From: Candidatus Aminicenantota bacterium
Lineage (GTDB): Bacteria; Acidobacteriota; Aminicenantia; Aminicenantales; Saccharicenantaceae
NCBI GenBank assembly: GCA_016867635.1
Contig: VGJC01000006.1
Span: forward strand, 1 to 41,164
Reading direction: 5' to 3'
DNA length: 41,164 nucleotides
Under the pieces are notes generated by a model. It was not told the origin of the DNA. It searched no databases and saw only the letters and a list, made by a program, of their open reading frames with translations. Each line of letters starts with the position of its first letter. The first letter of the stretch is position 1. This document shows, piece by piece, positions 22,816 through 30,732 of the stretch. Made by a program: the position numbers and the translations under genes.

Positions 22816-23193
22816 ATGCCGATCTACGAATACCGCTGCGCCGCCTGCGGAAAGAAGACCACGGTCCTGACCCTTTCGGTCAAGGCCGCGGTCGAGCCGA
22901 CGTGCCGTCATTGCGGGGGCGCCGATCTGCGCAAGCTCGTTTCGCGGGTCGCCGTGCGGCGTTCGGAGGAAAGCCGCCTCGAGAGCCTGGCCGACCCGTC
23001 CTCACTGACCGGCCTCGACGAGAGCGACCCCAAGAGCGTCGCCCGGTGGATGAAGAAGATGGGCCGGGAAATGGGCGACGAGGCGGGCGAGGACTTCGAC
23101 GAGGAGGTCGACCGGGCCATGGAGGAAGCCGGCCGGGAAGGTGAGGGGGCCGGCCCCGGCCTTGACGGAGACGCGGGCGGAGAGGATTTCTGA
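22816..23193 (+). CDS. FmdB-family zinc ribbon protein
   Basis: This 125-residue protein begins MPIYEYRCAACGKKTTVL and has a second pair, PTCRHCGG, forming the four-cysteine zinc ribbon typical of the FmdB family (putative regulatory or maturation proteins). After about residue 45 it becomes highly charged: DEAGEDFDEEVDRAMEEAG, ending in a Gly/Asp/Glu-rich tail that is probably disordered. The start lies five bases after the DUF362 stop. The function of the family is not settled. Confidence 0.88.
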   Translation: MPIYEYRCAACGKKTTVLTLSVKAAVEPTCRHCGGADLRKLVSRVAVRRSEESRLESLADPSSLTGLDESDPKSVARWMKKMGREMGDEAGEDFDEEVDRAMEEAGREGEGAGPGLDGDAGGEDF

Positions 23194-23233
23194 CAGACGG
23201 GCCGTCGGACCTTCGGCCTGAGGGGAGCGGACT

Positions 23234-24469
23234 ATGAACCAAGTCCTGTATTTCATCGCCGGGGCCGTTTTCGGGGCCGGGGCCCTGTTCATCGTGCTGC
23301 TGCTGAGGAAAAAGGAGACGCGCGAGATCGCCAGGGCCCTGGTCGACGAGACCGAAAAAGAGAAGGTCCAGGACCTCGAGACCCTGATCGGCCGGGTCAA
23401 GGACGCGTTCGGATCGCTGTCCCAGGAAGCCCTCAAGACGAGCTCCGAGGAGCTCATCAAGCTGGCCCGGGAACAGCTGACGAGCCAGGTCCAGCTCGGA
23501 GGCAGGGACCTCGACGGCAAAAAGCAGCTCATCGACCAGTCGCTGGAGTCCATGCGGACCGACCTGCGGAAAATGGAGGAGCTCGTGTCCGGCTTCGAAC
23601 GGGATAGGGCCCTGAAGTACGGCGAGCTCTCGTCCCAGCTCCGGACGGCCGCTCAACAGACCTCGCGGCTCCAGGAGACGGCCGACCACCTTCGGCAGGC
23701 CCTGGTCAGCACCAAGGCCCGCGGCCAGTGGGGGGAGAGGATGGCCGAGGACGTGCTGCGGCTGGCCGGCTTCGTCGAGGGGGTCAATTACCTCCGGCAG
23801 AAGGTCCTCGACGGGGCCGCTTCTCGTCCCGACTACACCTTTCAGCTCCCCCAGGGCCGCAAGGTCAACATGGACGTCAAGTTCCCGCTCAACAGCTACC
23901 TGCGCTACCTCGAGACCGAAAGCGAGATGGAGCGGGAAGCCCACAAGACCCAGTTCCTCCGGGACGTCCGGGCCAGGATCAAGGAGGTCACCGGCCGCGA
24001 CTACATCAACCCCGAGGACGAGACCCTGGACTATGTCCTGGTGTTCATCCCCAACGAGCAGGTCTACGCCTTCATCAACCAGAACGACCCGGCCCTGCTC
24101 GACGAGGCCCTCAAGAGCAAGGTCATCCTCTGTTCGCCCTTCACGCTGTTCGCCATCCTGGCCATCATCCGCCAGGCCATGGACAACTTCCACACCGAGC
24201 AGACCAAGGGCGAGATGCTGCGGCACCTGGGGCGCTTCTACAAGGAATGGGAGAAGTTCCGCGACAGCATGGACAAGGCCGGCAAGAAGCTCGACGAGGC
24301 CCGCGACGAATTCCAGAGGATGATCACGACCCGCCGCAACAAGCTCGAGAAGCCCCTCTACGAGATCGAGGACCTCAGGCGGCAAAAGGGCATCGAGGAA
24401 GAGATCGCCCTGGGCGAGGCCGATATCCTGGCCATCGAGCAGGGCAACGACAAGGGCCAGCCGGACTAG
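23234..24469 (+). CDS. rmuC: DNA recombination protein RmuC
   Basis: The 411-residue protein has one N-terminal membrane anchor (LYFIAGAVFGAGALFIVLLL), a coiled-coil region (about 25-160) and the RmuC domain with KARGQWGERMAEDVLRLAG, RPDYTFQLPQGRKVNMDVKFP and LVFIPNEQVYAFI. RmuC is thought to limit inversions between short inverted repeats and has a PD-(D/E)XK-like core; its direct biochemical role remains uncertain. The start follows GAGGGGAG. It sits 40 bases after fmdB. Confidence 0.94.
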   Translation: MNQVLYFIAGAVFGAGALFIVLLLRKKETREIARALVDETEKEKVQDLETLIGRVKDAFGSLSQEALKTSSEELIKLAREQLTSQVQLGGRDLDGKKQLIDQSLESMRTDLRKMEELVSGFERDRALKYGELSSQLRTAAQQTSRLQETADHLRQALVSTKARGQWGERMAEDVLRLAGFVEGVNYLRQKVLDGAASRPDYTFQLPQGRKVNMDVKFPLNSYLRYLETESEMEREAHKTQFLRDVRARIKEVTGRDYINPEDETLDYVLVFIPNEQVYAFINQNDPALLDEALKSKVILCSPFTLFAILAIIRQAMDNFHTEQTKGEMLRHLGRFYKEWEKFRDSMDKAGKKLDEARDEFQRMITTRRNKLEKPLYEIEDLRRQKGIEEEIALGEADILAIEQGNDKGQPD

Positions 24470-24495
24470 CCGGCGGCCGGGAAAAAGGAGGGACG

Positions 24496-24756
24496 ATGGA
24501 AGAAGAGGTCGGGCGGGTCACTCACTATTTCGGCAAGATCGGCGTCGCGGTGATCGAGGTCGGCGCGGGAAGCTTGAAGGTCGGGGAGGCCATCCGGATC
24601 AAGGGGCACTCCACGGACTTCACCCAGAAAGTGGGATCGTTGCAGCAGGAGCACCAGCAGATCACGGAATTGAAGAAAGGGGCCTCGGGCGGGATGAGGG
24701 TCGATCAGCCCGTTCACGAAGGGGACAAGGTCTACAAGGTCAAGGAAGGCGCCTGA
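24496..24756 (+). CDS. Small protein resembling EF-Tu domain 2
   Basis: The 86-residue protein (MEEEVGRVTHYFGKIGVAVI ... GEAIRIKGHSTDFTQKVGSL) resembles the beta-barrel domain 2 of translational GTPases without any G domain. The Gly spacing (GKIGVAV, GSLKVGEAIRIKG) and VHEGDKVYKVKEG fit this fold. Such single-domain proteins are annotated as translation elongation factor-like; a related module caps some U32 peptidases. The function is not known. AAAGGAGGG sits five bases before the ATG. It follows rmuC by 26 bases. Confidence 0.8.
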   Translation: MEEEVGRVTHYFGKIGVAVIEVGAGSLKVGEAIRIKGHSTDFTQKVGSLQQEHQQITELKKGASGGMRVDQPVHEGDKVYKVKEGA

Positions 24757-24764
24757 GGCCGCCC

Positions 24765-24782
24765 GGGATCGACAATGATCCC
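24765..24782 (+). terminator. Short hairpin after the EF-Tu domain-2-like gene
   Basis: GGGATC-GACAAT-GATCCC is a perfect 6-bp stem followed by only TT. It may slow RNA polymerase or be chance. The gap to the AbgT gene is otherwise unremarkable. Confidence 0.3.
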
Positions 24783-24836
24783 TTATCGACCTCACCGGCG
24801 GGTTCGGGGTCGAGTGCCAAGAGAGGACTGTCGCCG

Positions 24837-26378
24837 ATGAGAAAGATCGCCGTCTCCATGAAGGCCGGGGCGTCCCGGGCCTTCGCCAAGTCGCTCGACG
24901 CCGTCGAGGCGGTCGGCAACAGGCTGCCTCACCCGGCGACGCTCTTCGCCCTGCTCGCGGTCGCGGTCATGATCGTCTCCTGGGCGGCCGCCCAGGTCTC
25001 CACCCAGGCCGTCCACCCCGTCAGCGGGGCCGCGGTCACGGTCAAGAGCCTGATCAGCGCCGACGGCGTGCGCTGGATCTACACCAACGTCGTCCGCAAC
25101 TTCGTCGGCTTCCCGCCCTTGGGATTGGTCCTCGCGGTCATGGTCGGCCTCGGGGTCGCCGAAGGGTCGGGGCTGTTCACGGTCATGATCCGGGCCCTGG
25201 TCCTGAACGCCCCCCGCCGGATCATCACGGCGTCCCTTGTCACGGCGGGCATCCTGTCCCACCTGGCTTCCGAAGCCGGCTACGTGATCCTCATCCCGCT
25301 CGGGGCCATGATCTTCCACGCATTGGGGCGGCATCCCATGGCCGGGCTGGCTGCGGCGTTCTGCGGCGTGAGCGGCGGGTTCGGGGCCAATTTCCTGATC
25401 GGTTCCGTCGACCCCATTTTGGCCGGCCTGTCGACCTCGGCGGCCCAGATCCTCGATCCCGGTTTGGTCATCAACCCCGTCGTCAACTACTATTTCATGT
25501 TCGTATCGGCCTGTCTGATCGTCGCGCTGGGGACCTGGGTCACGGAGAAGATCGTCGAGCCCCGGCTGGGCGCCTACGACGGCCCGGCCGAGAAAGCCCC
25601 CGTCGCCCAACTGACGCCGTTGGAGAAGAAAGGGCTGAGGGGGGCCGGATGGGGTCTGCTGGCGACGGTCGCACTCCTGGCCCTGACCGTCGTCCCCGGT
25701 GGGGGTATTTTCCGGAACCCCGCGGACGGCACCGTCCTCCACTCGCCGTTCTTCGACGGGATCATCGTCGGCATCCTGGTCTTCTTCTTCGTCCCCGGCC
25801 TGATCTATGGCCTCATCGTCAGGACCATCCGGAACGACAAGGACGTCGTCAAGCACGTCACGAAGTCGATGAGCGGGCTGGCCGGCTACATCGTCCTCGT
25901 CTTCTTCGCCGCCCAGTTCGTGTATTTTTTCAGCTACAGCAACGTGGGGCTGGTCGTGGCCATCCAAGGGGCGGAGGTCCTGCGGAACATCGGCCTGACG
26001 GGCGTGTGGCTTATCGTCGCCTTCGTCCTGTTGTCCGCGTTCACCAACATGTTCATGGGCAGCGCCTCGGCCAAGTGGGCCATCCTGGCCCCGGTCTTCA
26101 TCCCCATGTTCATGCTCCTCGGCTACCACCCGGCGCTGACCCAGGCGGCGTTCCGCATCGGCGACTCGGTGACCAACATCATCACCCCCATGATGAGCTA
26201 CTTCGCCCTCATCGTCACCTTCGCCCAGAAGTACAGCGAGCGCTACGGCATCGGGACGATCATCTCGACCATGCTGCCGTACAGCCTGGTCTTCACCGTC
26301 GCCTGGACGCTGCTGCTCGTCCTGTGGTTCATCGTCGGACTGCCCCTCGGGCCCGACGGGCCGCTCCACCTGCAGTGA
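24837..26378 (+). CDS. AbgT-family transporter
   Basis: The 513-residue membrane protein belongs to the AbgT (p-aminobenzoyl-glutamate) family, members of which import p-aminobenzoyl-glutamate or export sulfonamides. Family segments include ALDAVEAVGNRLPHPATLFAL, GVAEGSGLF, the re-entrant hairpin motif GFGANFLIGSVDPILAGLST and FTNMFMGSASAKWAILAPVF, and GDSVTNIITPMMSYFALIV. About a dozen hydrophobic helices can be counted. GAGAGGA precedes the ATG. In an organism with peptidases and dipeptide metabolism, the substrate may be a dipeptide-like compound; this is not shown. Confidence 0.92.
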   Translation: MRKIAVSMKAGASRAFAKSLDAVEAVGNRLPHPATLFALLAVAVMIVSWAAAQVSTQAVHPVSGAAVTVKSLISADGVRWIYTNVVRNFVGFPPLGLVLAVMVGLGVAEGSGLFTVMIRALVLNAPRRIITASLVTAGILSHLASEAGYVILIPLGAMIFHALGRHPMAGLAAAFCGVSGGFGANFLIGSVDPILAGLSTSAAQILDPGLVINPVVNYYFMFVSACLIVALGTWVTEKIVEPRLGAYDGPAEKAPVAQLTPLEKKGLRGAGWGLLATVALLALTVVPGGGIFRNPADGTVLHSPFFDGIIVGILVFFFVPGLIYGLIVRTIRNDKDVVKHVTKSMSGLAGYIVLVFFAAQFVYFFSYSNVGLVVAIQGAEVLRNIGLTGVWLIVAFVLLSAFTNMFMGSASAKWAILAPVFIPMFMLLGYHPALTQAAFRIGDSVTNIITPMMSYFALIVTFAQKYSERYGIGTIISTMLPYSLVFTVAWTLLLVLWFIVGLPLGPDGPLHLQ

Positions 26379-26453
26379 TGCCGTCCTCCTGGCCCAAGCG
26401 TCTCATCGACCTGGCGAGGGACCAGGGATTTCCGGATCGAGGCCCGAGGGGGC

Positions 26454-27116
26454 TCAGGGGCGGGGGCCGAAGAGGGCCGTGCCGATGCGGACCATCGTGG
26501 CCCCTTCCTCGACGGCCACCCGCCAGGAATTGGTCATGCCCATCGACAGGCGCCGTATCTCGGCGCCGGGGACGGCCGCGGCCTTGAGGGCCTCGAAGGC
26601 CTTGCGCGTCTCCTGGAAATAAGGCCGGGAGTCCTCGGGATCGCCCTCGAACGGACCCATGGTCATCAGGCCCAGGACCCGCAAGCGGGGGAGCGAGGCG
26701 AGGGCCCGGACGAGCGGCTCGACATCCTCGGGCATGACTCCCGCTTTCTGGGGCTCGCGGCCGCTGTTGACCTCGACGAGGACGTCCATCGTCCTTCCGG
26801 CGGCGGCGGCGCGCTTGTCGATCTCCCGGCCGAGATCGAGCGAATCAACGGTCTCGATCAGGTCGAAGATCTCGACGGCTTTCTTGGCCTTGTTCTTCTG
26901 GAGGTGCCCGATGAAGTGCCAGCGGGCCTGGCGGCCGACCGAAGCGAAGGCCTCGGCCGCCTCCTGGACGTAGTTCTCGCCGATGATCTTGATCCCCGCT
27001 TCGACGGCTTCGAGGATCTCGGCGGCGGTCCGGGTCTTGGCGGCGGCGACGAGCTCGACGCCCGGCGGCAGCTCCGCCAGGATGGCCTTGACGTTGTCGG
27101 CGATGGACATGCTCAT
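26454..27116 (-). CDS. YggS/PLPBP family PLP homeostasis protein
   Basis: The protein binds pyridoxal phosphate and balances B6 vitamers without known catalysis. It has the family residues: ELVAAAKTRTAAEILEAVEAG (PLP-binding Lys), IIGENYVQEA, WHFIGHLQKNKAKKAV, VLVEVNSGREPQKAGV, VLGLMTMGP and LSMGMTNSWRVAVEEGATMVRIGTALFG. Starts at 27125, 27116 and 27110 are all in frame. I chose 27116 because a TACAAT box (complement of 27124-27129) lies seven bases upstream, matching leaderless-like genes in this window; 27125 would overlap that box. The evidence for the exact start is weak. Confidence 0.92.
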   Translation of the reverse strand: MSMSIADNVKAILAELPPGVELVAAAKTRTAAEILEAVEAGIKIIGENYVQEAAEAFASVGRQARWHFIGHLQKNKAKKAVEIFDLIETVDSLDLGREIDKRAAAAGRTMDVLVEVNSGREPQKAGVMPEDVEPLVRALASLPRLRVLGLMTMGPFEGDPEDSRPYFQETRKAFEALKAAAVPGAEIRRLSMGMTNSWRVAVEEGATMVRIGTALFGPRP

Positions 27117-27133
27117 CATCCCCATTGTAAGTC

Positions 27134-27229
27134 AAGAAGGGGTCAAATCTCCACTCATTAAGTTCTCCCGGGCACAGAAAGATAGGCCGGCGGAAAAAAA
27201 TTTAATGAGTGGAGATTTGACCCCCTCTT
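27134..27229. repeat. MITE/REP-like inverted-repeat element
   Basis: Two perfect 23-bp arms (27139-27161 and 27202-27229's first 23 bases, 27202-27224) are exact reverse complements, beginning GGGGTCAAATCTCC and ending GGAGATTTGACCCC. Counting one mismatch, the arms extend to 27134 and 27229. The 40-base middle is GC-rich then poly-A. Terminal GGGGTCA...TGACCCC hairpins of this size are typical of REP/RAYT-type or MITE elements in many bacteria. The element is moderately AT-rich against its surroundings and sits between two divergent genes. Confidence 0.7.
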
Positions 27230-27232
27230 CTT

Positions 27233-27241
27233 TGCTATAAT
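27233..27241 (+). promoter_or_regulatory. Extended -10 promoter of dgt at the element border
   Basis: TGCTATAAT combines TGn with a perfect TATAAT (27236-27241). It begins four bases past the inverted repeat and ends nine bases before the ATG, so the transcript would start near 27248. TTGACC inside the repeat arm is only 13 bases upstream, too close for a normal -35. Confidence 0.6.
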
Positions 27242-27250
27242 CGCGGGGAG

Positions 27251-28282
27251 ATGACCATCCGCGAAGAGCTGGAAAAGGCCGAGCAGAAGACGCTGTCGCC
27301 CAAGGCCTGCCTCAGCTCCCGGTCCAAGGGCCGCGTCCGGCCCGAGGCCCAGCACTCCATCCGCACGGACTTCCAGCGGGACCGCGACCGCATCATCCAC
27401 TGCAAGTCCTTCCGCCGGCTCAAGCACAAGACCCAGGTCTTCCTCTCGCCCTTCGGCGACCACTACCGGACCCGCCTGACCCACTGCCTCGAGGTCTCCC
27501 AGATCGCCCGGACGATCGCCAGGGCCCTCCGCCTCAACGAGGACCTGACCGAGGCCATCGCCCTTGGCCACGACCTCGGGCACACGCCCTTCGGCCACTC
27601 CGGCGAGGAGACCCTCCGCAAGCTCCTGCCCGGCGGCTTCCACCACTCCGACCAGAGCCTGCGGGTCGTCGAGAAGCTCGAGTACGAGGGCAAGGGGCTG
27701 AATCTGACCGTCGAGGTCCGGGACGGCATCCAGAAGCACTCCAAAGGCCGGGGAGAGATCTTCGACAGCGACCTCGGGGACATGCCGTCGACACTCGAAG
27801 GCCAGATCGTCCGGGTCTCGGACGTCATCGCCTACGTCAACCACGACATCGACGACGCCCTGCGGGCCGGGATCATCAAAGAAGAGGACATCCCCCCGGC
27901 CCTCATCCGGACGCTCGGCAAGTGGCACGCGACGCGCATCGACCGCATGGTCCTCGACGTCGTCGAGGCCAGCTTGGCCACCGGGCTCGAGCGCATCGCC
28001 ATGAGCGAGCGGATCATGAGGCCCGTCCTCGAGCTCCGCGAGTTCCTCTATAAGAACGTCTACTTCAACTCCGCGGCCCGCGAGGAGCTGCGCAAGACCG
28101 AGAAGATCATCAACGACCTCTTCGCCTACGTCATGAAGAGCCCCGGGGACTACGTCAAGAGCTACCCGGCGGGAGACCCGGTCGTCGTCCGGGCCGGCGA
28201 CTTCATCGCCGGCATGACCGACCGCTTCGCCATGGCCCTCTATGAGCAGGTCTTCCTGCCCAAGTCCTGGCCGATCCTGTAG
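27251..28282 (+). CDS. dgt: Deoxyguanosinetriphosphate triphosphohydrolase-like protein
   Basis: This HD-domain enzyme hydrolyses dNTPs (classically dGTP) to nucleoside and tripolyphosphate, helping control nucleotide pools. The 343-residue protein has the family N-terminus ([35 protein letters not shown]), [13 protein letters not shown], and the metal-binding HD residues in [21 protein letters not shown] and [18 protein letters not shown]; the fourth ligand is probably the Asp in [15 protein letters not shown]. The start is fixed by family alignment. The leader between the -10 box and ATG is about nine bases, so the mRNA is probably leaderless. Confidence 0.93.
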   Translation: MTIREELEKAEQKTLSPKACLSSRSKGRVRPEAQHSIRTDFQRDRDRIIHCKSFRRLKHKTQVFLSPFGDHYRTRLTHCLEVSQIARTIARALRLNEDLTEAIALGHDLGHTPFGHSGEETLRKLLPGGFHHSDQSLRVVEKLEYEGKGLNLTVEVRDGIQKHSKGRGEIFDSDLGDMPSTLEGQIVRVSDVIAYVNHDIDDALRAGIIKEEDIPPALIRTLGKWHATRIDRMVLDVVEASLATGLERIAMSERIMRPVLELREFLYKNVYFNSAAREELRKTEKIINDLFAYVMKSPGDYVKSYPAGDPVVVRAGDFIAGMTDRFAMALYEQVFLPKSWPIL

Positions 28283-28330
28283 CGGCCGTGCGGATCGCCG
28301 GGCCGGCCCGACACGCGGACGGAGGAAGGA

Positions 28331-29821
28331 ATGAGCCCGAACGCCACAGCCGGAGAGATCGACCGGGCCGCGCGGGGGGCCCGCGAGGCCTACGACAGCG
28401 CCCGGCAATTCCCGGCCTCCCGGCTGGCCGCGTTCCTCGAAGCCGTGGCCCTGGAGATCGAGTCCTTGGGAGAGGAGCTCCTCGAGACGGGCGACAGGGA
28501 AACGGCCCTCGGCCCCGCCCGCCTCGCCGGCGAGCGTGACCGGACCATCGGGCAGCTCCTCATGTTCGCGGCCCTTCTCCGCGAGGGCTCCTACGTCGAG
28601 GCCGTCATCGACACGGCCCGGCCGGACAGAAAGCCCGCCTCCCGGCCCGATATCCGCAAGATGCTCTTCCCTATCGGCCCCGCGGCCGTGTTCCCGGCCG
28701 GCAACTTCCCGTTCGCCTTCGGCCCGGCCGGCGGCGACACCGCCTCGGCGTTCGCCGCCGGCTGTCCGGTCGTCGTCAAGGCCCACCCCGGATATCCGTC
28801 CACCTCGGAGCTTTTCGCCCGGGCCGTCGACGGCGCGGTCCGCGCCCAGGGCTTCCCGCCCGGATTTTTCTCCCTCCTCCATGGCGACCGGGCCGAAGTC
28901 GGCCGGGCGCTCGTCAAGCACCCGGGCATCGCCGCGGTCGGATTCACCGGCTCGCTTGTGGCCGGCCGGGCGATATTCGACGCCGCGGCCGCCCGTCCGC
29001 ACCCCATCCCCGTCTACGCCGAGATGGGCAGCGTCAATCCGGTCGTCCTCCTGCCCGGGGCCCTGGCCGAACGGGGCCAGGCCATCGCCGGGGAGCTGGC
29101 GGCCTCGGTGACCTTGGGCGGGGGCCAATTCTGCACCAATCCGGGCTTGGTTTTCGTCATCGAGGGCCCCGAAACGGCGCGTTTTCTGCCTGAGCTCGCC
29201 GCCCGCGTCAACGACCGCCCGCCGTGCGTCCTGCTGAGCGCCCGGATAGGGGAGGGCCTGGCCCGGGCGGTCTCGGCCACGCTGTCGAAACCGGCGGTCG
29301 CGCTCATGGCCGGCACCGGCCGGCCGGCCGGACCGGGCGGCCCCTTCCCGCCGACCGTGATGCGGACGACATCGGCCTCCTTCCGCGACGATCCCGGCCT
29401 CCAGGACGAGCATTTTGGACCCGTGACGCTGGTCGTCGTCTGCGAATCCTTGGACGACTTGTTCCGCACCCTGCCTTCGCTCCATGGGACCTTGACGGCG
29501 ACCGTCCATGCCTCGGATCTGGAAAAGGACACGGCCCGCGCCCTCCTCTCGCTGCTCCGGGAAAAAGCGGGGCGCCTGATCTGGAACGGCTATCCGACGG
29601 GCGTCGAGGTCGTGCCCGCCATGCACCACGGCGGCCCTTACCCGGCGACGACCGCCCCCTGGTCGACTTCGGTCGGCGCGGCGGCCATCAAACGCTTCCT
29701 GCGTCCCGTCGCCTTCCAGAACGTCCCCCAGGCGCTTCTGCCCGAAGCCCTCCAGGACGCCAATCCGCTGGGCATCCTGCGCCTGGTCGACGGCGATTGG
29801 ACCAGAAGGCCCATCTCCTGA
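28331..29821 (+). CDS. Aldehyde dehydrogenase, alpha-ketoglutarate-semialdehyde type
   Basis: The 496-residue NAD(P)-dependent enzyme belongs to the aldehyde dehydrogenase superfamily, closest in pattern to 2,5-dioxovalerate (alpha-ketoglutarate semialdehyde) dehydrogenases, with PIGPAAVFPAGNFPFAFGPAGGDTASA. Catalytic residues are visible: GQFCTNPG (nucleophile Cys268) and VYAEMGSVNPV (general base Glu231). GFTGSLVAGRAIF is the cofactor-binding GxTGS segment. That subtype closes non-phosphorylative sugar-acid (arabinose, glucarate) routes, but no such genes are nearby. GGAGGAAGG precedes the ATG. It ends with ...LVDGDWTRRPIS. Confidence 0.9.
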   Translation: MSPNATAGEIDRAARGAREAYDSARQFPASRLAAFLEAVALEIESLGEELLETGDRETALGPARLAGERDRTIGQLLMFAALLREGSYVEAVIDTARPDRKPASRPDIRKMLFPIGPAAVFPAGNFPFAFGPAGGDTASAFAAGCPVVVKAHPGYPSTSELFARAVDGAVRAQGFPPGFFSLLHGDRAEVGRALVKHPGIAAVGFTGSLVAGRAIFDAAAARPHPIPVYAEMGSVNPVVLLPGALAERGQAIAGELAASVTLGGGQFCTNPGLVFVIEGPETARFLPELAARVNDRPPCVLLSARIGEGLARAVSATLSKPAVALMAGTGRPAGPGGPFPPTVMRTTSASFRDDPGLQDEHFGPVTLVVVCESLDDLFRTLPSLHGTLTATVHASDLEKDTARALLSLLREKAGRLIWNGYPTGVEVVPAMHHGGPYPATTAPWSTSVGAAAIKRFLRPVAFQNVPQALLPEALQDANPLGILRLVDGDWTRRPIS

Positions 29822-29838
29822 CGGCGGTCCCTATGAAC

Positions 29839-29867
29839 GGGGACACGTACCCAGGGTACATGTCCCC
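29839..29867. repeat. Near-perfect 14-bp inverted repeat
   Basis: GGGGACACGTACCC and GGGTACATGTCCCC flank a single A; the arms pair except for one C-A mismatch. It lies after the aldehyde dehydrogenase stop. The GGGGACA...TGTCCCC form resembles REP-type hairpins often found in bacterial gaps, and there is no T-tract for a terminator. Confidence 0.5.
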
Positions 29868-29889
29868 AATGCCCGCCCCGTGAGTCATT

Positions 29890-29918
29890 TTGCTCCCGGA
29901 GGGTTTCCATGGTATCTT
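29890..29918 (+). promoter_or_regulatory. Promoter of the ABC transporter pair
   Basis: TTGCTC (29890-29895) and TATCTT (29913-29918) have a 17-base spacer, with TGG before the -10. The start near 29925 leaves a 16-base leader with GGAG ahead of the ATG at 29941. Confidence 0.5.
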
Positions 29919-29940
29919 ATGGGACTTATTCGGAGACCCG

Positions 29941-30732
29941 ATGACCGCCGAGAAGCCCCCGCCCTTCGACCCGCTCCACGAGCGGGACCTCGGCGCTTTC
30001 ACCGGCCCGGCCATCGAGCTGCGGAACATCACCAAATCCTTCAACGGCTTCAAGGCCGTCGACGACGCGAGCTTCGAGGTCATGCCCGGCGAGATCCTCG
30101 GTCTGCTCGGCCCCAACGGGGCCGGCAAGACGACCATCATCCACATGCTCGTCGGCCTGACGACGCCGACCTCGGGCTCGATCCGCATGTTCGGGCTCGA
30201 CCTCGCGGCCCACCGCGAAACGATCCTCGGCCGCGTCAACTTCTCCTCGAGCTACGTCTCCATGCCCTACTCCTTGACCGTGGCCGAGTGCCTCAAAGTG
30301 TTCGCCCGGCTCTACAACGTCCGCCGCCCGGGCCCGCGGATCGACGAGCTGCTGGCCACCTTCGGGATGTCCGAGGTCAAGAACAAGCCCGTCCGCCACC
30401 TGTCGACGGGGCAGCAGACCCGGCTCAACCTGGCCAAGGCCTTCATCAACGAACCCAAGATCCTGCTGCTCGACGAACCGACGGCCAGCCTCGATCCTGA
30501 CATCGCCGACAAGACGCGGACGCTGCTCGTCCAAGTCGCGGAAAAGAAGAGGACCTCCATCCTCTACACCTCTCACAACATGCAGGAGATGGAGAAGATC
30601 TCGGCCCGGGTCGTTTTCATGCACAAAGGGAAGGTCATCGCCACGGGCCGGCCGGCCGATGTCGTCCGGAAGTTCGAAGGCCACGATCTCGAGGACGCCT
30701 TTCTCAAAGTCATCCGGGGAGGCCGGGCGTGA
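29941..30732 (+). CDS. ABC-2 transporter ATP-binding protein
   Basis: The 263-residue ATPase powers the adjacent permease. It has Walker A GPNGAGKTT, the Q-loop region (SSSYVSMPYSLTVAE, unusual in lacking the common PQ), the signature LSTGQQTRL, Walker B ILLLDEPTASLDP and the H-loop TSHNMQEME. The start at 29941 follows GGAG and gives a protein without the extra in-frame upstream codons (29890). About 18 residues precede the core and are acidic/proline-rich. Related systems export drugs, polysaccharides or lipids. It overlaps the permease start. Confidence 0.92.
   Translation: MTAEKPPPFDPLHERDLGAFTGPAIELRNITKSFNGFKAVDDASFEVMPGEILGLLGPNGAGKTTIIHMLVGLTTPTSGSIRMFGLDLAAHRETILGRVNFSSSYVSMPYSLTVAECLKVFARLYNVRRPGPRIDELLATFGMSEVKNKPVRHLSTGQQTRLNLAKAFINEPKILLLDEPTASLDPDIADKTRTLLVQVAEKKRTSILYTSHNMQEMEKISARVVFMHKGKVIATGRPADVVRKFEGHDLEDAFLKVIRGGRA

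Noticed and set aside
24765-24782. Strong intrinsic terminator after the EF-Tu domain-2-like gene
   Set aside because: The 6-bp stem lacks a U-tract; it is kept only as a low-confidence hairpin.
26379-26460. Protein-like reading MPSSWPKRLIDLARDQGF after the AbgT gene
   Set aside because: Its first residues look gene-like, but the frame soon becomes an arginine/proline-rich shadow of the yggS antisense strand and no ribosome binding site supports it. At best it is a remnant too short to assign.
27217-27241. TTGACC-TATAAT as a standard -35/-10 promoter for dgt
   Set aside because: The spacer is only 13 bases, too short for sigma70; the extended -10 alone is a better reading.
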